The notes under the pieces were generated by a model. The model ran no database searches. It had not been told where the DNA came from and was given only the letters and a program-made list of their open reading frames with translations. From Alphaproteobacteria bacterium (GTDB lineage: Bacteria > Pseudomonadota > Alphaproteobacteria > Bin95), in NCBI GenBank assembly GCA_022822125.1, contig JAJECF010000058.1:1-54355 (forward strand): DNA of 54,355 bases. The letters are read 5' to 3'. Positions 33,470-41,804 of the stretch are shown here, piece after piece (the first letter of the stretch is position 1; each line of letters starts with the position of its first letter). A program made the position numbers and the translations under genes.

Positions 33470-34200
33470 TCCTCGATCATCGCCGCCTCGACGTCCTCAT
33501 AGTCCTGAAAGCGGAATCCGGCGTCAACATAGAGCGTCTCGCCGGTCACGCTTTCCGTCTCGACCAGATAGCGCACAGCCCTGAACAGGTCGTCCAGGGC
33601 GATCTCGCGCTTGAGCAGGGTGGAGCGGATGACAGCCCGGTATTCGTCGGCGCTCTGGCCGCCGCTCGGCAGCACCACGCCGGGAGCAACCGCGTTGACG
33701 CGCACCGTGGGCGCCAGAGCCTGGGCCAGCATCGTCGTGGCGTTTTGCAGCGCGGTCTTCGCCAGCGTGTAGGAGAGGAAGGACGCGCTCGGCCGCCAGA
33801 CCTTGAAGTCCAGGAAATTGACTGCAACCGCCGGACGGCCGCGGGCGGCGACAGCGCGGATGAGATTGACCGGGGCCACCAGGTTGACGGCGATATTGCG
33901 CGCCCAGGTCCCGGCTTCCAGCGTTTCCATGTCGTCATACTCAAAGGTGGACGCGCAGTTGACCAGCACGTCCACCGGGCCGAGCGCGGCTTCGCAATCG
34001 GCGATCAGGGCCTCGGCGGCGTCCCAGTGCGAAAGGTCCGCCGGAAGCAGGGCCGCTCGTTCGATTCGTGCCGCGAGCGTCTCCGCCTCCCGCCGTGAGC
34101 CGTTGTAGTGAATGCCGACCGAACGACCCGCCTGGCCGAAGCCGAACGCCAGATGACGGCCGATCCGCCGCGCCGCGCCCGTTACCAGCACGACTGTCAT
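33466..34200 (-). CDS. short-chain dehydrogenase, pteridine-reductase/FolM-like
   Basis: A 244-aa SDR. The NADP-binding start is VLVTGAARRIGRHLAFGFGQ with a GIHYNGSRRE loop, in which the Arg residues suit NADPH as in pteridine reductases. The active site shows NCASTFEYDD and YTLAK (Tyr/Lys, about residues 143-147). The position directly before folB (4-bp overlap) supports a role in reducing dihydropterin or dihydrofolate, as FolM does. The naming rests on this context and on the general SDR pattern. Confidence 0.75.
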   Translation of the reverse strand: MTVVLVTGAARRIGRHLAFGFGQAGRSVGIHYNGSRREAETLAARIERAALLPADLSHWDAAEALIADCEAALGPVDVLVNCASTFEYDDMETLEAGTWARNIAVNLVAPVNLIRAVAARGRPAVAVNFLDFKVWRPSASFLSYTLAKTALQNATTMLAQALAPTVRVNAVAPGVVLPSGGQSADEYRAVIRSTLLKREIALDDLFRAVRYLVETESVTGETLYVDAGFRFQDYEDVEAAMIEE

Positions 34201-35048
34201 GACGCGAGCCAGGCTTCCAGGTTCTCGACCCGGCCGGTGCTTTGGGCGGTCCGGAATGCCTCGTTGGCGCGGGCGTTGGCGGCGAATTCCTTCCGGGCCG
34301 CCGCGGCGATTCCGGGCGTGAGGTCGAGATCGCCCGCGTCGATGGCGGCGATGATTGCGGCATAGCCGCGCGCCGCCCGGTCGGCCGTGTCCGGCGACTG
34401 GGTGATGGAGCCGTCGCGCTTGACGTAGTCATAGCCGGTCCGCGCAAGGCCGCGGAATTCCGGGCAGCGGCTCAGCACTTCGAGGTTGAAGACGACATCG
34501 CTGCAGAAATCGAAGGCGCGCCAACCTTCGCCGACGAACTCGCGGCGGACGAGCGCGTTCATCGGCAGGCGCGGGCCGAGGATTGCGTCCGCCGTCAGCC
34601 GGAAGTCGGCCGGGGCCGGCGGGAACGCCGTCTTGGCCGGGCGCCCTTCGATCCAGAGCGCCGTGTTGTCCACCACCGCGCCATAACGCTCCGCGAAGGG
34701 CAGCATGAAGGCGAGGCGGTTCGGGCGTATGGTGTCGTCGGCGTCGAGATTGGCGACGTAGCGCCCGCGCGCCGCCGCAAGGGCGGCATTGCGGGCAGGC
34801 CCGTCGCCGCTTCCGGTCCGTCCGGTGGAAACCTGCCGGAGCCGCGGGTCGGCGCAGCCCAGTGAGGCCGCGTAATCCTCGCCGTCGTCGGAGGCCAGGA
34901 TCACCTCTATATCCTCGACTGTCTGGGCGAGCGCGCTCCCGACCGCCTTGCCGATCGTTTCGGCGGCCTCGAAACACGGAACCAGAATACTGACGGTCGG
35001 TGCTAGACTGGGCGCCAGGGAGCCGTCCTCCGTCGGACGGCGGCACAT
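34197..35048 (-). CDS. family 2 glycosyltransferase
   Basis: A 283-aa GT-A-fold glycosyltransferase. Nucleotide-sugar-binding elements: VSILVPCFEAAETIGKAVGS (from about residue 19), VILASDDGEDYA and the DXD-type YVANLDADDTIRPNR (about 94-108). It lacks membrane helices. It would transfer a sugar to a cell-envelope or secreted glycan. The first in-frame ATG (35048) is used; a start closer to VSILVPC is possible, because the ATG lies only 23 bp from the divergent gene and has no strong ribosome site. First gene of the four-gene overlapping operon. Confidence 0.78.
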   Translation of the reverse strand: MCRRPTEDGSLAPSLAPTVSILVPCFEAAETIGKAVGSALAQTVEDIEVILASDDGEDYAASLGCADPRLRQVSTGRTGSGDGPARNAALAAARGRYVANLDADDTIRPNRLAFMLPFAERYGAVVDNTALWIEGRPAKTAFPPAPADFRLTADAILGPRLPMNALVRREFVGEGWRAFDFCSDVVFNLEVLSRCPEFRGLARTGYDYVKRDGSITQSPDTADRAARGYAAIIAAIDAGDLDLTPGIAAAARKEFAANARANEAFRTAQSTGRVENLEAWLAS

Positions 35049-35071
35049 TAGCAGCGTTGGAGAAAGCCCGC

Positions 35072-35878
35072 ATGACCGGTTTACCGTCCTACGATGTCCT
35101 GGCGATTCGCTACGGCGAGCAGAAAGAGCGCCCGGAAGGCTCGACCTTTATGGGCGGCGATCCGGCGAAGACGATCCCGGGCCTCGATTTCTTCACCTAT
35201 GTCATCGCCGGCGCCGGGCGGACCTGGATCGTCGATACCGGCTTCAATCCCGATATTTCCGGCGAGGGCGGCCGTATGTTCCTGCACGACCCGGCGGCGG
35301 TGCTGGGCCGGCTCGGCATCGATGCGAAGACAGCGACCGACGTGCTGCTTACCCACGCGCATTTCGACCATGTGGGCAATCTCGCCGACTATCCCGCCGC
35401 CAATTTCCGCATGCACGCCGAGGAAATGGCGTCGATCACCGGGCCGGACATGACGCATCCGGCCTTCCGCCACGCCTATCACCTCCGCGACACCCAGGCG
35501 CTCGTGCGACTCGTCTATGAAGACCGCCTGCGTTTCGACGCCGAGACGGTCGTCGAAATCGCTCCGGGTCTCGAGTCGCACCTGATCGGCGGCCATGCGC
35601 GCGGCCAGACGGTGCTGCGCGTCCACAGCAAGCGCGGCTGGATTCTGCTGGCCTCGGATGCCGTCCACCTGTTCGAGGAAGTCACGGATGAGCGGCCCTT
35701 CGCGATCTTCTACGACCTGGCGAAGATGGTGGAAGGCTATCGGCGCTGCCTGACGCTGGCGGGCTCGCTCGACCGGCTCGTGCCCGGCCACGACGGGTTG
35801 GTGACGGCGCGCTATCCCGCCCCGAGCGCCGATCTGGAAGGCGTCGTGCTGGACCTCGGCGCCGAGCCTTCGGCCTGA
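35072..35878 (+). CDS. metallo-beta-lactamase-fold hydrolase, N-acyl-homoserine-lactonase-like
   Basis: A 268-aa MBL-fold protein. The zinc ligands are visible: LLTHAHFDHVGN (HxHxDH, about residues 91-102), SHLIGGHARGQTVLRV (third His, about 173) and LLASDAVHLFE (bridging Asp). This pattern, with GHARGQ instead of GHTPG, belongs to the AttM/AiiB-like lactonase group, which opens acyl-homoserine lactone rings; other lactones or esters are possible. I use ATG 35072, with GGAG 9 bases upstream, and not the upstream in-frame ATG. Divergent from the glycosyltransferase operon. Confidence 0.82.
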   Translation: MTGLPSYDVLAIRYGEQKERPEGSTFMGGDPAKTIPGLDFFTYVIAGAGRTWIVDTGFNPDISGEGGRMFLHDPAAVLGRLGIDAKTATDVLLTHAHFDHVGNLADYPAANFRMHAEEMASITGPDMTHPAFRHAYHLRDTQALVRLVYEDRLRFDAETVVEIAPGLESHLIGGHARGQTVLRVHSKRGWILLASDAVHLFEEVTDERPFAIFYDLAKMVEGYRRCLTLAGSLDRLVPGHDGLVTARYPAPSADLEGVVLDLGAEPSA

Positions 35879-35947
35879 TCCGTCCGGGGCGCTTGCGCAG
35901 GCGGCATCTGCGGCTATAGTCGCGCGTCCTTTCGGAGGGGCCTTCCC

Positions 35948-36343
35948 ATGCTGATCTCACCGGCCTACGCGCAGTCGGGCGGGGGCGGCGGCGATATGCT
36001 GACCGGCCTGTTGCCGATCGTCCTCATCTTCGTCGTGTTCTATTTCCTGCTGATCCGCCCGCAGCAGAAGAAGGCCAGGGCGCATCGCGAACTCGTGGCG
36101 GCGCTCAGGCGCGGCGACAGGGTGGTGACCGCCGGCGGCATCATGGGCGTTGTCGCACGGGTCAGCAACGAGCACGAAGTACTGGTGGAGATCGCGGAGG
36201 GCGTGCGGGTGCGCATGGTCCGCTCGCAGATCACCGATGTGCTGAGCAAGCCCAACCCGGGCCAGGCTGCAGCGCCTGCCAATGACGGCAAGCCCGCCGG
36301 CGGTTTCGGCGGGCTTTTCGGCCGTTTCGGCAAGGGCAACTAA
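35948..36343 (+). CDS. yajC: preprotein translocase subunit YajC
   Basis: A 131-aa inner-membrane protein of the SecDF-YajC complex, which assists Sec-dependent export. It has one helix (LLPIVLIFVVFYFLLIRPQQ, about residues 20-39) followed by the family core KKARAHRELVAALRRGDRVV and TAGGIMGVVARV. A short AYAQS segment at the N-terminus and a Gly-rich tail are typical of alphaproteobacterial YajC. The secD start lies 7 bp downstream. A hairpin is embedded in the last codons. Confidence 0.93.
   Translation: MLISPAYAQSGGGGGDMLTGLLPIVLIFVVFYFLLIRPQQKKARAHRELVAALRRGDRVVTAGGIMGVVARVSNEHEVLVEIAEGVRVRMVRSQITDVLSKPNPGQAAAPANDGKPAGGFGGLFGRFGKGN
36290..36316 (+). terminator. hairpin inside the 3' end of yajC
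   Basis: A 9-bp perfect stem (AAGCCCGCC / GGCGGGCTT) with a 9-base loop, followed by TT, lies within the last yajC codons, 34 bp before the secD start. The shape resembles a weak terminator or attenuator and could lower secDF expression relative to yajC. It may also be a chance product of Gly-rich coding sequence (KPAGGFGGLF). Confidence 0.35.
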
Positions 36344-36350
36344 TTCACCG

Positions 36351-37913
36351 ATGCTCTACTTCGCCAGGTGGAAGATCGTCGTCATCCTGGCGATCTGTGC
36401 GCTCGGCCTGATCTACGCATCGCCGAATTTCTGGCGGTCGGACAATCTCGGCACGGACCTGCCGAGCTGGATTCCTCACAAGACCGTTAATCTCGGCCTC
36501 GATCTCCAGGGCGGCGCGCATCTGCTGATCGAGGTACAGACGAGCGCCGTGCTGCTGGAGCGTCTGGAGGCGGTGGAGGACAATGTCCGCCGCAGCCTGC
36601 GGGACGCGCGCATCGGTTATCGCGGGCTGGGCGTGCGCGACAAGGCCGTGGTGTTCGCCTTGCGCGATGCCGGGGATATCGCCGGCGCCCGGGGGCTTGT
36701 TGTCGAAGGCGACAATCTCGTCACTGTGGAGATCGACGATACCGGGGCCGCGCGGCTGGAATATCCGCCGGAAGTGGTCGTCGATATCGAGAGTGCCGCG
36801 GTCGAGCAGACGCTGGAAATCCTGCGTATCCGGCTGAACGAACTCGGGCTCCGGGAGCCGACGATCCAGCGCCATGGCGCGGACCGCATCATCGTGCAGC
36901 TTCCGGGAGTGGACGATCCGGACGCGATCAAGGCGCTCCTGACCCAGACGGCCAAGCTCACCTTCCACCTCCTCGACCAGCGCAATGCGGACCCGGCCGC
37001 CGCAGCCCCGCCCGGCGCGCGCTGGCACAAGGGCACGGACCCGCTCGGCCAGGTCATCGACTATCTCGTCGAAAAGCGCGTCAGGGTTTCCGGTGAGCGC
37101 CTTGTCGATGCCCAGCAGACCTTCCAGGACGGGCAGCCCGTGGTCAGCTTCCGCTTCGATTCGGTGGGCGCGCGCCAGTTCGGCCGCACCACGAGCGAGC
37201 ATGTCGGGCGGCCGCTGGCGATCGTGCTCGATAACGAGGTCATCAGTGCGCCGCGGATCAACGAGCCGATCCTGGGCGGCTCTGGCATCATCTCCGGGTC
37301 ATTCACGCTCACCGAAGCGCAGAATCTGGCGCTGCTGCTGCGTGCCGGGGCCTTGCCCGCGCCGCTGGTCTATCTGGAAGAGCGCACGGTGGGACCGGGT
37401 CTCGGACAGGACTCCATCGACGCCGGCAAGGCGGCGAGCATCATCGGCATGGTCGCCGTGCTGGTGTTCATGGTCGTGGTCTACGGGCTCTTCGGCCTTA
37501 TGGCCAACGTCGCGCTGGTCTTCAACATGGCGCTTATTTTTGGTGCGCTGTCGCTGCTCCAGGCGACGCTCACCCTTCCCGGCATCGCCGGCATCGTGCT
37601 GACCATCGGCATGGCGGTGGATGCCAATGTGCTGATCTTCGAACGTATCCGCGAAGAAGCGCGGGTCGGACGCGGGGTGATCGGGGCCATCGACGCCGGC
37701 TACGACCGGGCGCTCAAGACGATTATCGACGCCAACCTGACGACCCTGATCGCTGCGGCGCTGCTGTTCTGGTTCGGCTCCGGACCGGTCAAGGGTTTCG
37801 CCGTCACGCTCGCCATCGGCATCCTGACCTCCATGTTCACGGCCATCTGGGTTACGCGGCTGATGGTCGTCCTATGGGTCCGCCGCCGGCGCCCGCAGCT
37901 ATTGCCGATCTGA
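36351..37913 (+). CDS. secD: protein translocase subunit SecD
   Basis: A 520-aa RND-like membrane protein that uses the proton gradient to pull exported proteins across the membrane. Order: first helix (KIVVILAICALGLIYAS), the periplasmic P1 domain beginning VNLGLDLQGGAHLLIEVQ, SecDF-type head, then five helices with VLTIGMAVDANVLIFERIRE (the conserved D-x-N of helix 4, about residues 415-434) and the last-helix region ATLIAAALLF-type. The length suits alphaproteobacterial SecD. It starts 7 bp after yajC and is followed by secF after 8 bp. Confidence 0.94.
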   Translation: MLYFARWKIVVILAICALGLIYASPNFWRSDNLGTDLPSWIPHKTVNLGLDLQGGAHLLIEVQTSAVLLERLEAVEDNVRRSLRDARIGYRGLGVRDKAVVFALRDAGDIAGARGLVVEGDNLVTVEIDDTGAARLEYPPEVVVDIESAAVEQTLEILRIRLNELGLREPTIQRHGADRIIVQLPGVDDPDAIKALLTQTAKLTFHLLDQRNADPAAAAPPGARWHKGTDPLGQVIDYLVEKRVRVSGERLVDAQQTFQDGQPVVSFRFDSVGARQFGRTTSEHVGRPLAIVLDNEVISAPRINEPILGGSGIISGSFTLTEAQNLALLLRAGALPAPLVYLEERTVGPGLGQDSIDAGKAASIIGMVAVLVFMVVVYGLFGLMANVALVFNMALIFGALSLLQATLTLPGIAGIVLTIGMAVDANVLIFERIREEARVGRGVIGAIDAGYDRALKTIIDANLTTLIAAALLFWFGSGPVKGFAVTLAIGILTSMFTAIWVTRLMVVLWVRRRRPQLLPI

Positions 37914-37921
37914 GAGGCGTC

Positions 37922-38872
37922 ATGCGACCGTTGCGGCTCATTCCACCGGACACCAGTTTCCGCTTCATCGCGTTGCGCAAGCGCGCTTATGTCGTCTCGG
38001 TCCTGCTGATCCTGGCCTCTCTGGCGTCGCTGGCGGTGCAAAGCCTGAATTTCGGGATCGACTTCGTCGGCGGCACGCTGATCGAGGTGCGCACCAGGGG
38101 CCCGGCCGATATATCGGCGATGCGCCAGACACTGTCCGCCCTCGACCGGGGCGAGGTGGGCCTTCAGGAATTCGGCCAGCCGACGGATGTCCTGATCCGC
38201 ATCCAGCAGCAGCCGGGCGGAGACGCCGCCCAGCAGGCCACCGTCGCCGCTGTGAAGGAGGCGCTTGGCGACAGTGTCGAAGAGTATCGCCGGGTCGAGG
38301 TCGTAGGGCCGAAGGTCGGCGGCGAGTTGATCGAGGCAGGCACGATTTCGGTGGCGCTCGCCTTGCTCGCGATCATGGCCTATATCTGGTTCCGGTTCGA
38401 ATGGCAGTTCGGTGTAGGGGCCGTGCTGGCGTTGGCCCACGACGTCATCACGACGGTGGGCGTCTTCTCCCTTCTGCAGTTGGAATTCAACCTCTCCACC
38501 GTGGCGGCGGTGCTGACCATTGCCGGTTATTCGATCAATGACACAGTGGTCGTCTTCGACCGGGTGCGCGAGAACCTGCGCCGTTACAAGACCCTGCCGA
38601 TGACCGAGTTGCTGAACCGGTCGGTCAACGAAACCCTGTCGCGCACGGTTATGACTTCCGCGACGACGCTTCTGGCCCTGTTCGCCCTGTTCTTCCTCGG
38701 CGGCGAAGTGATCCGCGATTTCGCCTTCGCCATGATCTGGGGCGTCATCATCGGCACCTATTCCTCGGTCTGGATCGCGTCAGCCACGCTCCTGTGGATG
38801 GGGGTGCGTCCGAGCGCGACGGACGACCTGCCCGACGACGCTGAAGTCGCACGCACGCTCGGCGACCGATGA
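37922..38872 (+). CDS. secF: protein translocase subunit SecF
   Basis: A 316-aa partner of SecD with six helices. It shows FGIDFVGGTLIEVRT (about residues 41-55), VGPKVGGELIEAGTISVALA and the helix-4 motif IAGYSINDTVVVFDRVRENL. I use the internal ATG 37922 with a GAGAGG site; the longer frame starts inside secD. It overlaps the Mth938 gene by 4 bp at its end. Confidence 0.94.
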   Translation: MRPLRLIPPDTSFRFIALRKRAYVVSVLLILASLASLAVQSLNFGIDFVGGTLIEVRTRGPADISAMRQTLSALDRGEVGLQEFGQPTDVLIRIQQQPGGDAAQQATVAAVKEALGDSVEEYRRVEVVGPKVGGELIEAGTISVALALLAIMAYIWFRFEWQFGVGAVLALAHDVITTVGVFSLLQLEFNLSTVAAVLTIAGYSINDTVVVFDRVRENLRRYKTLPMTELLNRSVNETLSRTVMTSATTLLALFALFFLGGEVIRDFAFAMIWGVIIGTYSSVWIASATLLWMGVRPSATDDLPDDAEVARTLGDR

Positions 38873-39249
38873 CCGACATCAGCCCTGTCGTCCCCCAGGG
38901 CCGGCAGGTCGTCGAGAGCTACGGCGACGGGCGCTTCCGGATTTCCGGCGCTATGTGGACCGGCTCGGTGCTGTTGCGCCCCGGCATGACCTTGTCCTGG
39001 CCGGTAGCCGAGTTCCGGGACATCACGTTAGAAAGCCTCATGCCACTGAAGGAGGGAGAGGTTGCCCCCGAAATCCTTCTGGTCGGATGCGGCCGCCGGG
39101 CGGAATTCCTGCCCCGGGCGTTGCGCGAGGCGATTCGGGCGGAGGGCATGGTCGCCGACGCCATGGACACCGGCGCGGCCTGCCGCACCTACAATGTGTT
39201 GGCGGCGGAAGACCGCCGCGTCGCTGCCGCGCTTATCGCCGTCGAATGA
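38869..39249 (+). CDS. Mth938-like domain protein (DUF498/NDUFAF3-like)
   Basis: A 126-aa protein of the Mth938 family, normally found behind secDF in alphaproteobacteria. Segments: YGDGRFRISGAMWTGSVLLR, PEILLVGCGRRAEFLP and ACRTYNVLAAEDRRVAAALI. The mitochondrial relative NDUFAF3 helps assemble complex I; the bacterial role is not settled. It overlaps secF by ATGA and ends the sec operon. Confidence 0.85.
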   Translation: MTDISPVVPQGRQVVESYGDGRFRISGAMWTGSVLLRPGMTLSWPVAEFRDITLESLMPLKEGEVAPEILLVGCGRRAEFLPRALREAIRAEGMVADAMDTGAACRTYNVLAAEDRRVAAALIAVE

Positions 39250-39326
39250 GGCGGTTTCTTGCCCCGGTCCGCCCTCGCAAGCGGAAGAAGAAGCGGATAG
39301 ATAATTCCGGCATCGACAATTGCCCC

Positions 39327-39352
39327 TTATTTGTGAATAAATTCATAAATAA
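39327..39352. promoter_or_regulatory. 26-bp AT-rich palindrome
   Basis: The 26 bases from TTATTTGTGAAT to ATTCATAAATAA are their own inverse except for one symmetric mismatch pair around position 7. The sequence is far richer in A/T than its surroundings. It may be an operator for a dimeric regulator or the remains of an inserted sequence. It lies 78 bp after the sec operon. Confidence 0.5.
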
Positions 39353-39647
39353 AGACTGACTCAGCGACACCAGCAGCCTATATGGAACGACAGGGCGGGA
39401 TGGCCTCGTGGAGCCCTTCCCTGACTTCCTCTGTGTCGACACGGGCACGCTCATGATTGCACGTAATTAAGGTCTGCCGTTCCAGAGGCTGGACGATAAA
39501 AAGAACATAATAAATATAAACTGAGAGGGGAAACCCATGACGAAAATGCAAAACCCGGGAAACGGGGCGGAATACCCGGAACCCGGCCGGAAACGCCCAC
39601 GCTATGCCAGAGCCGGCAATGAAACATGCCTAATGCGCATGCAGATC

Positions 39648-39663
39648 ATGACATCTCATGACA
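39648..39663 (+). promoter_or_regulatory. ATGACA array 3 (two copies, 10-bp period)
   Basis: ATGACA at 39648 and 39658 (ATGACATCTCATGACA). A GCGCATGC lies just upstream, as at arrays 1 and 5. It sits 41 bp beyond the stop of the luciferase-like gene at 39705. No REP unit accompanies this copy. Confidence 0.5.
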
Positions 39664-39704
39664 CCTCCCCAGCCTTTCCCGGGACCGGGCGGTGCCTGCG
39701 GCCG

Positions 39705-40721
39705 TCACAATCCCTGGCGCACCCTGGGGAACACGTCCTCGGCCAGCCGCTGCAGGGTTTCGAGCGCCAGGCTCTGCGGCATGCCGGACCACTGAACGCT
39801 CATGACGACATGGTTGACGCCGGTGGCGCGTGCCAGCGCGATCATCTGTTCCGCCACTTCGTCCGCGGAGCCGACAAGGAAACGGTCGCGGGCGAGATCG
39901 TCGAAAGCGGCGGTGAGATCGGAATCGCCCGCCGGCATGGCCTTGTCCTGGCCCCAGGAGGCATAGACGGCATATTTGCCGGCGAGATGTGGCCCGCAAA
40001 GCCGGACCGCATCCTCGCGGCTGTCAGCGACGAACACCTCGCGCCGGATCGGCAGTTCCTCCGGCATGGGCTTGCGGAGTTCGTCGAGGGCCCGGCGATA
40101 GACGTCCAATTGCTCCAGGATCGTCGAAATCCGGTTGTGGGGATTGATGTACCAGCAGGTGCCGATGCGGGCGGCCCGGCGGATCGCGGCGTCGGCATTG
40201 GCGCCGACCCAGATCGGCGGATGCGGCTTCTGCACCGGCTTGGTCGGGCAGGACGCCTCCCGGAGCGCAAAGTGCGATCCCTCCATGGTGACGGTCTCCT
40301 CAGTCCAGAGCCGCTTCATCGCTTCGAGATTCTCCTCGAAGCGGCGTATGCGCTCCGCCTGCACCGTGCCGAAGCCTGCGAATTCGACCTCCCGGTAGCC
40401 GAGGCCCGCACCGACGATCACACGCCCGCCCGACATCACGTCCATGGTCGCCAATTGCTCGGCCAGATCGAGCGGCTTGTGCAAGGGCAGCAAGATGATG
40501 CCGGCATTGAGTCGGAGATTGGGCGCTTCCGCCATCATCCGGGCGAGATAGGGAAGTTGCTGGAAGTCCTGATAGGGCCAGGCGCTGTAGTGGGAGCCCT
40601 TGGTAAGGGATGCGAAGCCGAGGCGATCCGCCAGCCGCACTTGCTCCGCCAGCTCCGCGAAGCGCTGCTGCATGTCGTCGCCCAGCTCGTACTGGCCGCG
40701 CGTCATCAACCCGAATTGCAT
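39705..40721 (-). CDS. LLM-class flavin-dependent oxidoreductase (tandem paralogue 2)
   Basis: A 338-aa luciferase-like (TIM-barrel) monooxygenase or reductase using FMN or F420. Family segments include LNAGIILLPLHKPLDLAEQL, GGRVIVGAGLGYREVEFAGF and PPIWVGANADAAIRRAAR. It is closely similar along its length to the gene 3 bp upstream (MQFGLMTRGQYELGDDM against MQFVLAIRGQFPPGDDM; both end in VxQGL), a tandem duplication. Substrate unknown; relatives oxidise alkanesulfonates, ketones or cofactor intermediates. Confidence 0.87.
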   Translation of the reverse strand: MQFGLMTRGQYELGDDMQQRFAELAEQVRLADRLGFASLTKGSHYSAWPYQDFQQLPYLARMMAEAPNLRLNAGIILLPLHKPLDLAEQLATMDVMSGGRVIVGAGLGYREVEFAGFGTVQAERIRRFEENLEAMKRLWTEETVTMEGSHFALREASCPTKPVQKPHPPIWVGANADAAIRRAARIGTCWYINPHNRISTILEQLDVYRRALDELRKPMPEELPIRREVFVADSREDAVRLCGPHLAGKYAVYASWGQDKAMPAGDSDLTAAFDDLARDRFLVGSADEVAEQMIALARATGVNHVVMSVQWSGMPQSLALETLQRLAEDVFPRVRQGL

Positions 40722-40724
40722 GGC

Positions 40725-41735
40725 CTACAACCCCTGCTCCACGAAGGGAACGACTTCTTCCGCCATCACATGCATCTGCTCCAGAACGAGTTGCTGGGGC
40801 ATTCCCGGCCACTGGATCGGCAGGGAAAGCTGGTTGGCGCCGGTCGCCTTCATCATGCCGACGATCTGTTCCGCCACTTCGTCGGCGGAGCCGAACAGGA
40901 AGCGGTCGCGGGCAAGCTCGTCGAACTCCTGGCCGAGATCGTTGTCGCCTTCCGGCATCGCCTTGTCCTGGCCCCAAGCGTGATACGCCTTGTATTTGGC
41001 CTCCAGATAGGGCCGGGCGAGCCGGATCGCTTCGGCGCGGGTCCGGGCCACAAACATCTCCCGCGCCAGCGGCAGAGTCTCCGGCCAGGGCTTGCCCGCC
41101 TCGTCGAGACCGCGCTTGTACACCTCGATCTGACGCAGGATCGTGTCGATCCGGTTATGCGGGTTGATCATCCAGCTGTCGGCGATGTGCGCGGCGCGGC
41201 GAATCGCCGGGTCGGCATTGGCGCCGATCCAGATGGGCGGCGGGCGGCGCGGTTTCAGCGAGCAGACGGCGCCGTCGAGTTCGAAATGCGAACCCTTCAT
41301 CGTCACCTCGTCCTCGGTCCACAAGCGCCTGATCGCGTGGATATTCTCTACCAGGCGCGGCACCCGCTCCTCACGGCTGGTGCCGAAGGCCTTGAACTCG
41401 ACATCGCGGTAGCCGATGCCGACGCCGAGGATAAAGCGCCCGCCGGTGAACAGGTCCAGAGCTGCCGTTTGCTCGGCAATCTCCAACGGTTTGTGCAGGG
41501 GCAGCAACACGATCGAAGTGATGAAAGTGAGGCCCGGCGCTTCCGCCGCCGCGCGGGCGAGAAACGGAATTTGCTGGATTTCCTGCCAGGGCGAAGAGCT
41601 GTAGTGGCAGGACTTCGCGATGCCCGTGAAACCCAGCCGTTTCGCCAGGCGGACCTGCTCCATCAGCTCTTCGAAGCGCGCACTCATATCGTCCCCGGGC
41701 GGAAACTGGCCCCGAATCGCCAGAACGAACTGCAT
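40725..41735 (-). CDS. LLM-class flavin-dependent oxidoreductase (tandem paralogue 1)
   Basis: A 336-aa luciferase-like oxidoreductase. I use ATG 41735, which has a GGGGGA site 9 bases upstream and aligns with the start of its paralogue; the longer frame adds 11 unlikely residues. Segments: FITSIVLLPLHKPLEIAEQT, GGRFILGVGIGYRDVEFKAF, PPIWIGANADPAIRRAAHIA. It is co-transcribed with the paralogue 3 bp downstream. The two may form a heteromer or differ in substrate. Confidence 0.87.
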   Translation of the reverse strand: MQFVLAIRGQFPPGDDMSARFEELMEQVRLAKRLGFTGIAKSCHYSSSPWQEIQQIPFLARAAAEAPGLTFITSIVLLPLHKPLEIAEQTAALDLFTGGRFILGVGIGYRDVEFKAFGTSREERVPRLVENIHAIRRLWTEDEVTMKGSHFELDGAVCSLKPRRPPPIWIGANADPAIRRAAHIADSWMINPHNRIDTILRQIEVYKRGLDEAGKPWPETLPLAREMFVARTRAEAIRLARPYLEAKYKAYHAWGQDKAMPEGDNDLGQEFDELARDRFLFGSADEVAEQIVGMMKATGANQLSLPIQWPGMPQQLVLEQMHVMAEEVVPFVEQGL

Positions 41736-41804
41736 GGAAAGCAATCCCCCGATTTGCGTTGCCGGCATTATGCACCAATTGCCGGCCGCGGCCGGTATGG
41801 AAGG

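Larger units (their letters stand above)
39250..39704. other. gene-free spacer of 455 bp with AT-rich patches
   Basis: No supported gene. The spacer contains an AT-rich stretch with a 26-bp palindrome (39327-39352), a second AT-rich stretch (about 39495-39520), a strong ribosome-like GAGAGGGGAAACCC followed by an ATG at 39537, and an ATGACA array at 39648. The frame from 39537 stays open but soon becomes the antisense of the downstream minus-strand genes, so only its first about 45 codons could be meaningful. Confidence 0.6.

Noticed and set aside
39705..41735. Bioluminescence luxA/luxB genes
   Set aside because: The pair belongs to the wider luciferase-like monooxygenase superfamily; no fatty-acid reductase (luxCDE) genes are near, and the sequences lack the length and pattern of LuxA/LuxB.
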